In this document: positions 1 through 12,893 of the stretch, piece after piece
Numbering within the stretch: the first letter of the stretch is position 1
Layout of the letters: each line of letters starts with the position of its first letter
DNA from: Alopecurus myosuroides
Lineage: Eukaryota > Streptophyta > Magnoliopsida > Poales > Poaceae
Length of the DNA stretch: 64,000 nucleotides
Assembly: GCA_028641055.1 (NCBI GenBank)
Contig: CM054062.1
Coordinates: forward strand, 18,223,639-18,287,638
Direction: 5' to 3'
The notes under the pieces: generated by a model
Told to the model about the DNA's origin: nothing
Seen by the model: the letters and a program-made list of their open reading frames with translations, nothing else
Database searches by the model: none
Translations under genes and position numbers: made by a program

Positions 1-517
1 ACTAAACAAACGCCACAATTTCATAGGGTCATCCAACACAAGATATAAATATCATGCTAAACCACACGGTGCACACACTGTCACCTTTACACCGTGATCG
101 AAGTGTTTACAGAGATCTCATAACAAAACCACTCGAGTATCATAACGAATGAAGAGTAACATCTACTTATTAAACTAGATTACAAAGCTCATGATCACAT
201 AAAGATCACACCATGAGAGAGAGAGATGAAACACATAGCTACCGGTAGATCCCTCAGCCCCGGGGGAGAACTACTCCCTCCTCATCATGGGAGACAACAA
301 CGACGATGAAGATGGCGGTGGACTCGATGGTGATGGCTCCGGAGGAACTTCCCCGTCCCGGCAGGGTGCCGGAACAAGGATTTCAATGCTCCATGCTTGT
401 CAATAGGTTAGTCCCAGAAAATCCATAAAAATTACATAAAGTGTATAGGAAACATGTAGCATATGGCATGAAAATAACATGGAACATCAGAAATTATAGA
501 TGCTTTGAGACGTATCA
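1..517 (-). repeat. E8 3' LTR, partial (Athila/Sabrina-like)
   Basis: This is the start of an LTR read on the minus strand. It begins with TGATACGTCTC at 517 and is cut by the window edge. Positions 390-517 match the same end of the LTR at 4872-5007, and the plus-oriented LTR at 11086 starts the same way. A typical grass LTR promoter/leader stretch (about 240-380) is present, but roughly 380-400 looks like an internal deletion junction. No gene is visible. Confidence 0.6.
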
Positions 518-556
518 AGCATCCCCAAGCTTAGTTCCTACTCTTCCTCGAGTAGG
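518..556 (-). other. E8 polypurine tract region
   Basis: On the minus strand the sequence just before the LTR reads ...AAGCTTGGGGATGCT followed by TGATACG. The same AAGCTTGGGGATGC motif precedes the plus-oriented LTR at 6642, which supports its role as the plus-strand primer tract of this family. Confidence 0.65.
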
Positions 557-3402
557 TAAAACGATAAAAACAAATAATTTCTAAGGTGCCATGCTACCAA
601 CATAATCTTGATCATCATAGTAATGTAAATCATGTAAACTAGGATCAAATGAATAAAGTTTGTGATTTATAGTTGATATCAGTAGAGTAATGTATAAACC
701 ATTAGGAAGAACAAAGTAAAACTTTTCAATGAATCAATTATAAAACACAATAAACTGTGCAAAGTATATTAAAGATGATTTAAGCTTCAAGAACAACAAT
801 ATAATCATCCTAAGCATCAAACTCTCACAACAACTCCTGTTAGGATCAAGTCAAGTGACAACAATATGCATGTAGGAAAATCATTAAACTATTTGTGCAC
901 TCAAAACAAACAAGAGTTCTGTATTAGTCCTGGCACCAGGATGTTATGGCTAAAAGAACATTATGGGTTTGGAAGGTCAATGGAAGAAAGTCTCACATAA
1001 CTGAAAGTGATCATTAGACAAGAGGAAGTCTTATAATCGAAGCTATGCAAGGAGTAGTGATTTCCACATAAAGGATGCACATAGAGCTATAAGTGTATGA
1101 AAGCTATCCAATGGAACTAGTAGGGGTGCATCCAACTTGCTTGCTCACAAAGACCTAGAGCACTTTTGAAGAGGCTGATCATTGGAATATACAAGCCAAG
1201 TTCTATAATGTAAGGTTCCCCACATAGTTATGCAAGTCATAAAATGAAAACTCTCTCCAGACTGAAGTATTGGTGCTAAATAAGCACAAGTGCGGAATAA
1301 ATGATAGTAATGCAGCCCCCTCTCTCTTTAGCCCCTTTTTTGGGCTTTTTTTAATATATATAACCTCACCGGTAGGGGCAACATTCTATTTTACAATGAA
1401 TCATCACACTTTTAGTACTCATAACTCAAACTAAAATATATGTGATGTATAAAACTGAATACTCCTGCCAGTGTAGCAGTATGCAAAATAACAATCAAGT
1501 CACATAATGAAGCTGGATGTTGTATGGCAATATATTTCAGAATGGCTGCCATGATAGGTAGGTATGGTGGCTGTTTTGAGGAAGATATTTGGACTTATGT
1601 GTAGGAGAACAAAGTCCTCCCGTGGGGTTTGGATGCACTGGCGAAGTTTGCACCAACTCTCAACGTGAGAATGGGAAATGCACAGTACCAAAGAGGATAG
1701 CAAATATGGATGGCGGGAGTGCCAGGAAACCAAAACTTAGAACTCAGAAGTAAAAAGATTACAACTAGAAATATGATCTTACAATGACATATGAAAATCA
1801 CTCCAAGAGGGTCCGTGGCAGTGACAAGTCACTTTTGGCTACCCCGACCGTAGCGCGTAACAAAAACCCATTACGATTGTTATTAGCAAAGGAAGTCATA
1901 TACCATTATACTATCAATTGGTTTATTCGAGTGTGGCACAGTTTCAAGATTTTAGCCCAACCATTAATTGTTTTTACTTTACTAAACCATCAGGTTTACC
2001 ATTAAGCATATTAATATCTCAAAACAACAACAAATATTCAAGTAAAGCAGTTTAATGATCTACAAGAGTATGCAAGTCTTTTCCAATATACCATCTACCA
2101 CATGTAGCATTTTCTATTTCCATAAAAAACCATTCAATATATATTTAAACACAAACTCTCCAACTAATATATCAATAAAACAAGAGAGTAATAACAGTAC
2201 TCTACTATAACTAACAGCTCTGAATAAGAGATGCATGCAAAACATGAGCTAAAAGGATTTGTAGAAGCTAGAAGAAAAATTAAGAAAATGAGCATGGAAG
2301 AAAACGAGTATTCATATGAAAAAATGGAGCGTGTATATCTCCCACACAAGAATGCTGGGTTACAACTATCTTTATTTCATAAAGGAAAAAATAAAATAAA
2401 ACAAAACAAACGTTCCAAGTAAAGTGCATTTGATGTGATCGAATGAAAATATAGTTTCACTTGAAGTGACTTGATAAATTGTTGATGAAGAAGGGGATTC
2501 CTTGGGCATCCCCAAGATTATATGCTTGGGTCTCATTAGAATTTGCTGGGATGAACCACGGGGACACCCCCAAGCTTTGTATTTTCACTCTTCTTGATCA
2601 CATTATATCACCCTCTTCTCTTGACCCTTGAAAACTTCCTTCACACCAAACTCAAAGTAATTCTCTTTAGAGAGTTAGTGCACAATAAAAATTCACATGT
2701 TATCCTTGGAAACAAGAATAATTAATACTTTTTAAACATTAGCTACAGCCACTGATGTTTTGTGGAACAAAGAAATCCACTTGACATAGTAAAAGAGAGA
2801 ATCCAAGTAAAAAGGCGAAATCTGTCAAAACCAGAATAGTCTGTAAAGACAATTTTATTCGGGTCACTTATGTTGCTCAAATCGAACACCGCAAAGCTAG
2901 AAAAAGTTTTGTAAATAGCTGAGGATTATGAACAAAAAATTGCAGGTCATTTTGATGTTTCTGTGAATTTACACGAATTTAACGGTGGAGAGCAGAAATC
3001 TGTTTCCTGCGCAGAAATCCAAATCTAACCTCAACTTTCCCGAGAGACTTTAGGGGGCACAACAAATGCGAGAAAATAAAGATACAAAGGAGTTGCTACA
3101 GAAGTAAACAACACCTTGACTCAAAGAAAACAGAGAAAAACAATGCAAAAATAAACCATGGGTTATCTCCCAAGAAGTGCTTTTCTTTAACGCCTTTTAG
3201 CTAGGCCGAGAAAACTAGAATCAAGTATTTTCAAGTGAAGAAGCATCCAACTTGAAATCAGAAACCTTCTCAAAAATGCATTTTATTTTATCTAAATGAG
3301 TTTCAAATGTTCCTCTCTTAACACTTTTAGGTTTACTACTTTCATCAAATAGGTTTTCAAGAACAATCCAATCAAAATTCTTTTCCAAGGTTTCATGCAG
3401 TC

Positions 3403-3846
3403 CTACGAGTTTAAAGGGTATTGGTATCTTCCCTTACTTTTCATTTTTAGGTTCGGTCTCTTGTAATTTTTCGAGACACCAATAACATCTACACTTGAGC
3501 CTACCATATTAAAACGATAAAAAACTTTCCTAACTTCTATAGCAACATCTCCAAATTCTTTAAGCATGGTTTCCAGGATAAAATTTCTTTTTTCAATATC
3601 TTCAATATTATCCATGTTAAGAAACAATTGCTGCATTATGGGGTGAAGGTTAACAAACCTAGCTTCTAACATGTGAACTAAAGAATCTACAACAGTTTCA
3701 TAATTTGGAGCAAGTTCTACTATGGATTTTTCCTCAAAGTTTTGATGCTTACTAACATGATTAAAGAAATCTTCAATGGTATCCTTTCCAATTATAGAAC
3801 CACTACCAATTGATAAGTATTTCAGGGTGAACTTAGGGAGCAACAT
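3403..3846 (-). CDS. Hypothetical protein of a non-autonomous LTR element
   Basis: Open frame of about 147 codons from the first ATG (3846). The frame stays open slightly upstream, to a TTG at 3873. It lies just inside the 5' end of E8, about 170 bp from the primer site, where gag would normally begin. The product has no recognisable CCHC knuckle, protease or membrane segment. It is moderately charged with several short helical-looking stretches (VHMLEARFVNLHPIMQQLFL). It may be a gag remnant or a leftover lineage-specific leader protein. I do not recognise the family, and expression is doubtful. Confidence 0.35.
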   Translation of the reverse strand: MLLPKFTLKYLSIGSGSIIGKDTIEDFFNHVSKHQNFEEKSIVELAPNYETVVDSLVHMLEARFVNLHPIMQQLFLNMDNIEDIEKRNFILETMLKEFGDVAIEVRKVFYRFNMVGSSVDVIGVSKNYKRPNLKMKSKGRYQYPLNS

Positions 3847-4012
3847 GATGAACAATAAAAAGAAGGGTAACAAACATATTAGATATAATAAGAACTATTT
3901 TTTGGTTTTTGATATAGAGTAGCTAACAAGACAAAATATAACAAACTAAGCAAAACAAAAATAAAGTAAAGCGATTGGAAGTGAAAGATTCCCCTTGCAT
4001 AAATACTCTTCC

Positions 4013-4030
4013 TCCCCGGCAACGGCGCCA
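4013..4030 (-). other. E8 primer-binding site
   Basis: The minus strand reads TGGCGCCGTTGCCGGGGA 10 bases inside the LTR end at 4041. This is the primer site characteristic of Athila-group elements in plants. It fixes the minus orientation of E8. Confidence 0.75.
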
Positions 4031-4040
4031 GAAAAGAGCT

Positions 4041-5007
4041 TGATGGTGTGTAACACACGTTCCTTGGGAGACTCCAAGAGGAAGGTATGAACAGCACAGT
4101 AGCAAGTTTCCCTCAGAAAGAAACCAAGGTTGAATCAACCAGTAGGAGAAAGAAATCATTTCCGAAGGTTGCTGTCAGCATATGTTGGCAGGGCGCACTA
4201 CCGGTTCAGCAGCAACGTGGAATCTACACAACACGATCAAATTACTTTGCCCCAACGAAGCAGTGAGGTTGTCAATCTCATCGGTTTTGCTGAAAACAAA
4301 GGATTAGACGTATAGTGTGGAAAATAGTTCTTGTTTGCAGTAATGAAAAGAGAACAATGATGGAAGAAAACAATAATTGCTGTAGGAAAACAGTGGTTGA
4401 AGTGGTTGTAATATCAGTGTTAAATAAATGGACCGGGGTCCACAGTTCGCTAGTGGTGTCTCTCCAAAACAGATAGATAACATGCTGGGTAAACAAATTA
4501 CAGCTGGGCAATTGACATATATAAATGTTGCACCGTAGTGCATATGCATGACATGATGATTACTATGTGATTCATGCGGGCATTACAACAAGATACATAG
4601 ACCGTTATCCAACTGCATCTATGACTAATAATCCACCCTCGGAGCGTCATCCGATCAAACTCGGGTATTAAGTTGCAAGCAATAGATAATTGCATTAAGC
4701 AAAGTGTGTAATGTAAACATCATTTTTCTCTCTTTGATGCCCCCCTTCGGGTCTCCTCCAGACTCTGTGTACATGACAACTTTCTAAGACTCTAGGATTT
4801 TGTTTCGTCCAATTCCGAGAATATTTCCAGAACAACTTTTTTGAAACCAAAAACAGCAGAAAACATGAACTGGCTCTGTGGCATGTTGTCAATAGGTTAG
4901 TACCATAAAATCCATAAAAATGACATAAAGTGTATAAGAAACATGTAGCATATTGCATCAAAACTACATGGAACATCAGAAATTATAGATACGTTTGAGA
5001 CGTATGA
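4041..5007 (-). repeat. E8 5' LTR
   Basis: A 967-bp LTR on the minus strand. Its outer end at 5007 reads TCATACGTCTC (one base off the usual TGATACGTCTC), and it ends ...ACACACCATCA next to the primer site. It is short for the family. The join near 4715-4740 looks like an internal deletion, because leader sequence present in the other LTR (240-380) is missing here. No gene. Confidence 0.6.
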
Positions 5008-5445
5008 GTGACCTCAACAATCCCCATGGTGAGGGACCTGGGGTTTCATAATAGATAAAAGGCGTCGGTGGACTACTCGACTCGACGGGTTACTCGCCGG
5101 GATTTATATCTATGGGGTGAAAAAGGTTTCGATTACAGGGTGATGTTCGTAGATTGAATTAGGTGCAGCTCTGAGTCTAGGGTTGTCCCCCTGTTTGTAA
5201 CCCCCTCCCGTTCTTTATATAGATAGCCGGGTCCTAGGGGCCGTACATGAATATGACTCGTTCTTGAGTCGGTTTCTATCTTTCCTAACCTTGTCGTCCA
5301 AGTACTTCTTTGTTCTGCTTCCGTGTGGGGTTCTGTCATGGGCCTTCATGCAGTCACTTACGGGCCTTATGAAGGTACTCCTCAATGGGCTACACCAGGT
5401 AGGCCAACGGTGGAGGGTCTTCGTGTACCCCCACATCACTTGTAA
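5008..5445. repeat. Relic LTR-like fragment
   Basis: About 440 bp of moderately GC-rich sequence with a TATA-like stretch (CTTTATATAGATAGCCG, about 5213) and an end resembling the U5 of Tat-type grass LTRs (GTACCCCCACATCA at about 5430-5443). It has no open frame of note and no identifiable internal domain beside it, so it is read as a truncated or solo LTR. The boundaries are approximate. Confidence 0.35.
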
Positions 5446-6621
5446 TATCACTTCATGCTTTGATTAATGATGTTTTGTCGCTCTGCATGATTATGGACAT
5501 TATTTCTCTCTTAGTTGGTTGATCCCAGTCTTTTGCTAGCCTAAATCAGTACTGAGTATGAGCTCGAGTCGCGCATCCAACTCCCAAAAAACCAAAGTAT
5601 GCAAAATTTGTCCATCATATCTATCTATATGTGGTATTTAACCGCCACTCAAAGTAAATTCTCCTGTGCTACCTTTAAACCTTCAAAATTATAACATGTT
5701 TATTGTTCTTGTTTTAGCTCATGAGAAAGTGGTTTAAAATTTATTATGGTTTTTGTTAAGAAAATTTCTTCTTCCATCTTTCACCCTGATGAGTATGGAA
5801 TCTATGCTCATCTATGTTTGCAGAAAGCTGGTGCCAAATAATAACAAAAAGGCACTTCCCCATGGTTTGATGAAAGCTGGTGGGTATGCGTGAACACGGC
5901 TAGTCCTGGTTTGTGAAAGAAAGGTGGTGGGGGGGGGGAGTGCCAAACTAATAAAACAACGGAAACCAATCTCAAAAGTCTAAACACTTTGCTTGACATG
6001 GATTATGATAAGTATTTCATTACCGTTCGTTGACGTAGACATACACCTCTCTCAGAATTGTTTTCAATATCTCTTTTTATCAAATAAAAAATTCTAGCAC
6101 ATGAGTAATCCTTGCTTCCTATGCGAAGGGTGTTTCTTTTACTTTTATGCTGAGTCTTCATCTTCTTACTTTATGCACCAGTTAAGAGAGAATAGTTGTC
6201 ATTCTGAGTATAATGTGCATAGTCCCAAAATTTATTATCGATTGATTCATGATTGTGGTATTGCTTGCTCACAAATTATTTGTATCTAGTCACCATTTAA
6301 ACTTTGAAGGTGTCCTGGCATTTATGTTTTGCTACCACACGGAGGACTAGCTAGATACCACTTTATTATGTTTTTCTTTATGATTGAAAAAACTGTATCA
6401 CTTTCAATGTTTTGTTATTTGTTTTCTTTTGTTTGTGTTTCTTTTCATGTGCAACATGGTTGCTAAGTTTAAATTAGTTGAAATAATATTTACCATGCCT
6501 TTGTTAAAGTACTTTGATATCAGCTTTGCAATGCTTTTATGTAGCGTTGATCAAGATTTGTGTTGGCTTCATGTCACCTCAAAAATTATTTTGTTATCAC
6601 TTACCTACTTGAGGACGAGCA

Positions 6622-6641
6622 GGAGTTAAGCTTGGGGATGC
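6622..6641 (+). other. E10 polypurine tract, copy 1
   Basis: GGAGTTAAGCTTGGGGATGC directly precedes the TGATACATTG LTR start at 6642. The duplicated tract before 8843 has AGTTGAACTTGGGGATGC. Confidence 0.7.
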
Positions 6642-8076
6642 TGATACATTGCAAACGTATCTATAATTTTTGATGCTCCTTGCTTGTTTTCTACCCAATA
6701 ACTTTTGTTTTCCACATGTTTTCTTTCGTTTTCTAGATGTTTTCACTAACTAACCTATTAACAAGATGCCCCAAGCCAGTTGCTTTTTTTCTTGTGTTTT
6801 TCTATTTCGAAAAAGTTCTGAAGAAAATATTCTCGGAAAGGGCTGAAAATGCACGAAGATCAATTTTTACGGGGAAGGAAGACAGAGTCCAAAGGGGATC
6901 TAGAGAGGAGCCAGGAGGGTGCCAGGCATGGCCCCCTAGGTCCCGCTTGGTGGGCTCTTTGGTGCCCCGAGCACCGCCTCATGTCCCCCTTCGCTTATAA
7001 ATTGCCTTTAACCCTAAAACCATCGGGGACAGAGTTATTTACACGAAACATACAGTGAGGCGTCGTCACCTTGAAAGTCCAATCTAGGGCTTCAGGAGTC
7101 CTGCTCTGGCACCCTGCAGGAGAGGGTGGTCGTCAGCGGAGGCCTCTACATCGCCATGATCGCCTCCGGACAGACGTGTGAGTAGTTCATCTCAGGACTA
7201 CGAATCCATAGCAGTAGCTAGATGGTTGTTTTCTCCCCTATGCCTCCATGTTTAGAGTCTTGTGAGATTCCTCACATGATCGAGACCACCGTTATGTAAT
7301 TGTGCATGTTGTGTTTGTTGGCATCCGATGAACCATGAGATTATGATTTTTTTTCATGTCAATATTAGATGCTTAACTTATATTTGTAGACATTCTTAAT
7401 CTTGTCTTGCAATGCTCTCTAGTGTTTATGATTACCTTGGCCACGTAGTTGTTTTCACCTCCAAGAGAGGGTTTATATGCTAGATAGTGGGGTTCATGCC
7501 TCCTTGTTGCTTGCACTCGAGTGAAAGAAACGTGCGGGGGAAGGATGTGTTGTTCCCACTAGGAAGAAACAATGGTGCTCTTGTCCAGGGATGAGAACCA
7601 CTGCTTACATTACGTATTGATCTTAATGCATTTGTCTGTTGCACACATATCAATAACTTCATTGCTGCAACTTAATAACATGGGATTTGCCGAATATCTT
7701 TCTTGAGGTGGACTTTTAGATATGGATGCATGGTGGATAGAGGTCCATATGCCTTGACATAATTCTTGCAATTTTAGAACCCGTGAATTTTATCTTTTCA
7801 TAATAGTATTATTATACATTCATGATTCGTTAATTGCCCAACTGTAATTTATTCACTCAGTTTTTTTGGAGAGACACCACTAGTGATCCTATGGTCCCCA
7901 GTCCTACTTTCCTCATCTTGCAAAACTTCTTTTAAGCTATTTCATAATTGTTTCATTAATGTTCTTTTTTTTTTACTTTTATTGTTTTCCTAGACTCTAT
8001 ACGTTTAATTCTCCTGTTTTCAGCAAGATTGGAAGACTGGCAACCTTCCGGAGATTTGGAGCAAGAGAGAGTTTAT
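6642..8076 (+). repeat. E10 LTR copy 1, truncated at its 3' end
   Basis: Begins TGATACATTGCAAACGTATC and follows the same course as the LTR at 8843, including a leader region and the segment GGAGAGACACCACTAGTGATC. It stops at GAGAGAGTTTAT, about 170 bp before the true LTR end, where the duplication joint returns to internal sequence. The short ORFs in it are not supported as genes. Confidence 0.7.
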
Positions 8077-8080
8077 TCTT

Positions 8081-10266
8081 ATGAAAGTTAGTGGGTACTC
8101 TTGAACACGGCTAGCCCTGGTTTGTGAAAGAAAGGTGGGGGAAGTGCCAAACTAATAAAACAATGGAAATCGATCTCAAAAGTCTAAACACTTGGCTTGA
8201 CATGGATTATGACAAGTTTTTCATTACCATTCGTTGACATAGACATACACCTCTCTCAAAATTGTTTTCAATATCTTATTTTATCAAATAAAAAATTCTA
8301 GCAAATGAGTAATCCCTGCTTTCTCTGCGAAGGGACTTTATTTTACTTTGATGTTGACTCTTCATCTTCTTATTTTATGCACCAGTTAAGAGATCATAGT
8401 TATCATTCTGAGTATAATGTGCATAGTCCCAAAATTTATTATTGATTGATTCATGATTGTGGTATTGCTTGCTCATAAATTATTTGTATCTAGTCACCAT
8501 TTAAACTTTGGAGGTGTCCTGGCATTTATGTTTTGCTTCCACACGAAGGACTAGCTGGTTACCACTTTATTATGTTTTTATTTATGATTGAAACAACCGT
8601 ATCACTTTCAATGTTTGTTATTTGTTTTCTTTTGTTTGTGTTTCTTTTCATGTGCAACATGGTTGCTAAGTTTACATTAGTTGAAATAATATTTATCATC
8701 CTTTGTTAAAGTACTATGATATCAGCTTTGCAATTCTTTAACATAACATTGATCAAGATTTATATTGGCTTCATGTCACCTCAAAAATTATTTTGTTATA
8801 CTTACCTACTTGAGGACGAGCAGGAGTTGAACTTGGGGATGCTGATACATTGCAAACGTATCTATAATTTTGATGCTCCTTGCTTGTTTTCTACCCAATA
8901 CCTTTTGTTTTCCACATGTTTTTTTCATTTTTCTGATGTTTTCACTAACTACCCTATTAACAAGATGCCCCAAGCCAGTTGTTGTTTCCTCGTGTTTTTC
9001 TATTTCATAAAAGTTTTTAAGAAAATATTCTCGGAAAGCGCTGAAAATCCACGGATATCAATTTTTACCCGGAACGAAGACGGAGTCCAAAGGGGATATA
9101 GACGGGAGCCAGGAGGTTGCCAGGCGCAGCCCCCTATGCCCCGCTTGGTGGGCCCTTTGGTGCCCCGAGCACCGCCTCACGTCCCCCTTCGTTTATAAAT
9201 TGCCTTTAACCCTAAAACCATCGGGGACAGAGTTATTTTCAATGAAATGTACAGTGAGGCGCCGTCACCTTGAAAGTCCAATCTAGGGCTTCTGGAGTCC
9301 TGCTCTGGCACCCTGCCGGAGAGGGAGATCGTCACCGGAGGCCTCTACATCGCCATGATAGCTCTAGACAGATGCGTGAGTACTTCATCTCGGGACTACC
9401 GATCCATAGCTAGATGGTTATTCTCTCCCCTATGCCTACATTTTTAGAGTCTCGTGAGCTGCCTCACATGATCGAGACCACCGTTATGTAATTGTGCATG
9501 TTATGTTTGCTGGGATCCGATGAACCATGAGATTATGTTTTTTGTTCATGTCAATCTTAGATGCTTCACTTATATTTGTAGAGTTTTTTAATCTTGTCTT
9601 TCAATTCTCTCAGGTGTTTATGAATACCTTGGCCACGTAGTTGTTTTCACCTCCAAGAGAGGGTTTATATGCTAGATAATGGGGTTCATGCCTCCTTGTT
9701 GCTTGCACCCGAGTGAAAGAAACATGCGGGGGAAAGATGTGTTGTTTCCACTAGGGAGAAAACAATGATGCTCTTGTCTACGGATGAGAACCACTGCTTA
9801 CATTACGTATTGATCATAATGCATTTGTCCTTTGCACACATAGCAATCACTTCCTTGCCGCAACTTAATACCAAGTGATTTGCTGGATAGCTTTCTTGAG
9901 GTGGACTTTTAGATATGGATGCATGCTTGATAGCGGTCCATATGCCTTGACATAATGCCTGTTAGAACCCGTGAATTTTATCTTGTCATAATAGTATTGT
10001 TATACATTCATGATTTGTCAATTTCCCGGCTGTAATTTATTCACCCAGTTTGTTTTCTTTAGAGAGACGCCACTAGTGATCCTATGGCCCCCGGTCCTAC
10101 TTTCCTCATCTTGGAAGATTCTTTTAAGCACTTTCATAATTGTTTCATTGTTGTTCTGTTTTTTACATTTCTTCTTTTCCAAGACTCTATACGTTTAATT
10201 CTCCCGTTTTCAGCAAGACTGGAAGATTGACAACCTTCCAGAAATTTGGAGCAAGAGAGAGTTTAT
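8081..10266 (+). repeat. Tandem duplication, copy 2
   Basis: Second copy of 5870-8076. The joint is ...GAGTTTAT/TCTT/ATGAAAG..., with four extra bases (TCTT) and no obvious long homology. Because copy 2 continues into the natural LTR end (to 10444), copy 2 holds the original right boundary. Confidence 0.8.
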
Positions 10267-10444
10267 GATTGTGTGCAGATTCCACGCTTGGTCAACATCG
10301 ATAAACAACGTTGTTGATACAAGCAACCTTCTTCAAGACTATGAAGTCCTACTGGTTTGATAAAATCTGGTTTTATACTAGGGGAAACTTTCTCTAGACT
10401 ACATCGTACCTTCCTCTTGGAGCCTCCCAATAAGTGTGTGATCA
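8843..10444 (+). repeat. E10 LTR copy 2 (complete 3' LTR)
   Basis: A 1,602-bp LTR starting TGATACATTG and ending GTGTGTGATCA. It is followed by sequence with no primer-site match, as expected for the outer end of an element. It has no coding capacity. Confidence 0.65.
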
Positions 10445-11085
10445 CGTCAGCATCATGGCGTGCCTGGAATGAAAGTTGTCACACTTGTGCCCAACCCGTG
10501 GAACATCCAACACCAACAGAAGTTCTACCCGTGACGCGAAGGTAAAAACGACACCATGACCTCTCTTCGTGAGGGTCTCATGGAGCTTCTCATCATGTGT
10601 GCCGCATATCCATGAGGGCTTCTACCCACACAAGTGGGAGCCCCGTTCCAGCGGGGAAATCTTTTGTTTCTTGAGGGCGCCACAAGGCGAGTACATCATC
10701 GAGTTATGCACCTGAACTCACGTGAGTTTCATCCTCATGAAAATAGGATTCCCGTGTCTGCATGGTGACGTCAAGTGCCTCTTAGGGGACCACAAGGTCG
10801 CGACATACCCAAGCGTTTTATAGTGGACAACCTCACCCCTTAGCAGTAAAACCTAGATGTTTCGCCTAACAACACTTACCACCTCGGCAAGCATTTTCCT
10901 CTCGAGGAGTGCGCGTATGGAAATTTCCTCTCGAGACCACGTCACGGGACGGGGATGGGACCGGTACCCATGCACGGGTGAGACCCCATCATATTAAACC
11001 CAAGTGGCGGAGGTCTGTCTAAATGGGTCGCTGCCATGCATGACACCTCACCGAAGTACTTGGTGCTGACTTCCTCGCGAGGCGC
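10445..11085. other. Unassigned non-coding interval
   Basis: About 640 bp of mixed composition between two LTRs. It contains no open frame longer than about 60 codons and no terminal repeat or domain that I recognise. It may be older host intergenic DNA or a DNA-transposon scrap. Confidence 0.4.
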
Positions 11086-11701
11086 TGATACGTCTTAAAC
11101 GTATCTATAATTTCTGATGTTCCATGTTGTTTTCATGCCATATGCTACATGTTTCCTATACACTTTATGTCATTTTTATGGATTTTCTAGGATTAACCTA
11201 TTGACAAGATGCCAAAGAGCCAGTTCCTATTTTCTGTTGTGTTTGGTTTCAGAAAAGTTATTCTCGAAATATTCTCGGAATTGGACGATACAAAATCCCA
11301 GAGTCTTAGAAAGTTTTTACGTACACGCAATCCGGAGGAGACCCCGAGGGGGGCCCTGGAGGCCCCACAACATTGGTCGGCGCGCCCCTGGCCACGCCAC
11401 TGGTGGTGTGGCCCCCCTGGCCACCCACCGATGTTGCCCTCTCGCCTATTTAATCTCGTCCACGGGTTAACCCTAGAGAACCGAGCCTTTTCCACCAAGA
11501 AGATCCCTATCCGCCGTCATCATCAACCCTAGTTCAGGAGGGTTCTGGAGCTCTCCCCGGCACCCTGCTGGGAGTTGAATTTATCACCGGAGGGCTCTTC
11601 ATCACCATGCCTGCCTCCGGAGTGATGCGTGACTACTTCATCCTTGGACTACAGGTCCATAGCAGTAGCTAGATGGTTGTTATCTCCTCTTTATGCCTCA
11701 T
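11086..11701 (+). repeat. E11 LTR, left part
   Basis: Starts TGATACGTCTTAAACGTATC and follows the E8/E10 LTR pattern (GTTCCATG..., leader with CTCCGG..., GTAGCTAGATGGTTGTT). It breaks off at about 11700, where other LTR sequence in the opposite orientation begins. The continuation seen in E10 (GTTTAGAGTCT) is not found downstream, so the rest was deleted. Confidence 0.6.
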
Positions 11702-12893
11702 TGATGACCCACAAGTATATGGGGGTGTATCGTTGTACTTTTGACAAATAAGAGTGTCGAACCCAATGAGGAGCATAAGATGTTGACAAGAAGGTTGGAT
11801 AGAGGATTCACTGTAAACACTAGCAAACAAGTTTTTGGTGGTTTTTGATATAGTAGTTAAATAAAGTGCAAGTAAATAAAAGACAGTAATAATAATTGCA
11901 GCGAGTGGCCCAATCCTTTCTAGAGCAAAGGACAAGCCGGTTGTTCTACTTATGATTACCAAACGTTCTCGAGGACACATGGGAACTTCGTCAAGCGCTT
12001 TCGTTTCATAGAGTTGATTAATATTTATTGTTTTGATAGGTATTGTGTGGGTGATCCTATGCTAATGCACCTCCCAACTAGGACTAATACATACTTTCGA
12101 TTATACCTCTTGCAAGCATCCGCAACTACAAGAAATTAATTAAGATAAATCTAACCACAACCTTAAACTCTAGGATCCTACACTCCCTCGTGCATCGGTT
12201 TCCTAACGGGGGTTTAGGTTTCTGTCACTCTGGCAACCCCACAATTAGTAGTCAAATACACAAACCATCACTCTAGGCCCATACGGTGAAGTCCCATGTA
12301 GTCGACGTTCACATGACACCACTAGAAGAATAACACCACAACTTAAATATCAAACCATTAGATATTACTTCGACATAATTCCACTACTAACATCTTGAAT
12401 TCTCCCATGTCCTCAAGAACTAAACGAACTACTCACAAGACATCATATGGACCATGATTAGAGGTGATATAATGATGAATAACAATCTAGTCATAAGTGC
12501 AAACACCGATAAATCTCATAAGCATAAACTACTAACAAGTAATCCACACCGGGAGAGAGATCTAGTGGAAAACAACAATATAGAACCCTAATTGTTACAG
12601 CGGGATGGCGATGGATGGTGACGATGATGGTGCTGGTGGTGAGGAAGATGACGATGATGATCTTGATGGTGCCCAGAGCGATGATGGTGACGATGGCGAC
12701 GATTTCCCCTCTCCGGGGAGGAATTTCCCTGGCAGATTTCTCCCCGCCGGAGAGGTTTTCACTCTCTGTTGTTTTCTGCCCTAAGGAGGCGGCGGAATAT
12801 TTCCTTGATGGTTCTGTGAGGCTTAGGGTTCCCTCGGGGTCAAGTATTCGAAATGAGGCGGCAAGAGGTGGGCCTGGGTGGCTGACGATGCCT
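11702..12893 (-). repeat. LTR fragment, minus orientation
   Basis: The left edge TGATGACCCACAAGTAT is, on the minus strand, the classic LTR end ...ACTTGTGGGTCATCA of Pooideae Athila-like families. The segment reads back through the LTR body to a GC-rich leader (12600-12890) and is then cut before the LTR start. No primer site flanks it. Open frames here (for example 12491-13006 on the minus strand) cross element joints and are not genes. Confidence 0.55.

Larger units (their letters stand above)
518..4040 (-). mobile_element. E8 internal domain, largely non-coding
   Basis: This 3.5-kb AT-rich interval lies between a polypurine tract and a primer site, both on the minus strand, so it is the internal domain of a minus-oriented LTR retrotransposon. 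The only sizeable open frame is at 3403-3846. No protease, RT, RNase H or integrase motif (DTG/DSG, YVDD, H2C2, DDE) can be read in any frame. The element is therefore probably non-autonomous, as is common for Sabrina/Athila-related families of temperate grasses; the family name is an inference from the LTR and primer site. Confidence 0.6.
5870..8080 (+). repeat. Tandem duplication, copy 1 (2.2 kb)
   Basis: Starts ATGAAAGCTGG at 5870 and matches 8081-10266 along its whole length. It includes 770 bp of internal sequence, the polypurine tract and about 1.43 kb of LTR. The copies have drifted by several per cent plus small indels, so the duplication is not recent. Confidence 0.8.
5446..10444 (+). 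mobile_element. E10, 5'-truncated Sabrina-like LTR element with internal duplication
   Basis: The 3' internal region (5446-6641) runs into a polypurine tract and LTR (6642). After a tandem-duplication joint at 8081 the internal end and LTR are repeated (8081-10444). The right LTR ends GTGTGTGATCA at 10444, matching the end of the E8 LTR (minus strand ACACACCATCA). No 5' LTR, primer site or coding domain is present, so the left part has been lost. Confidence 0.6.
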
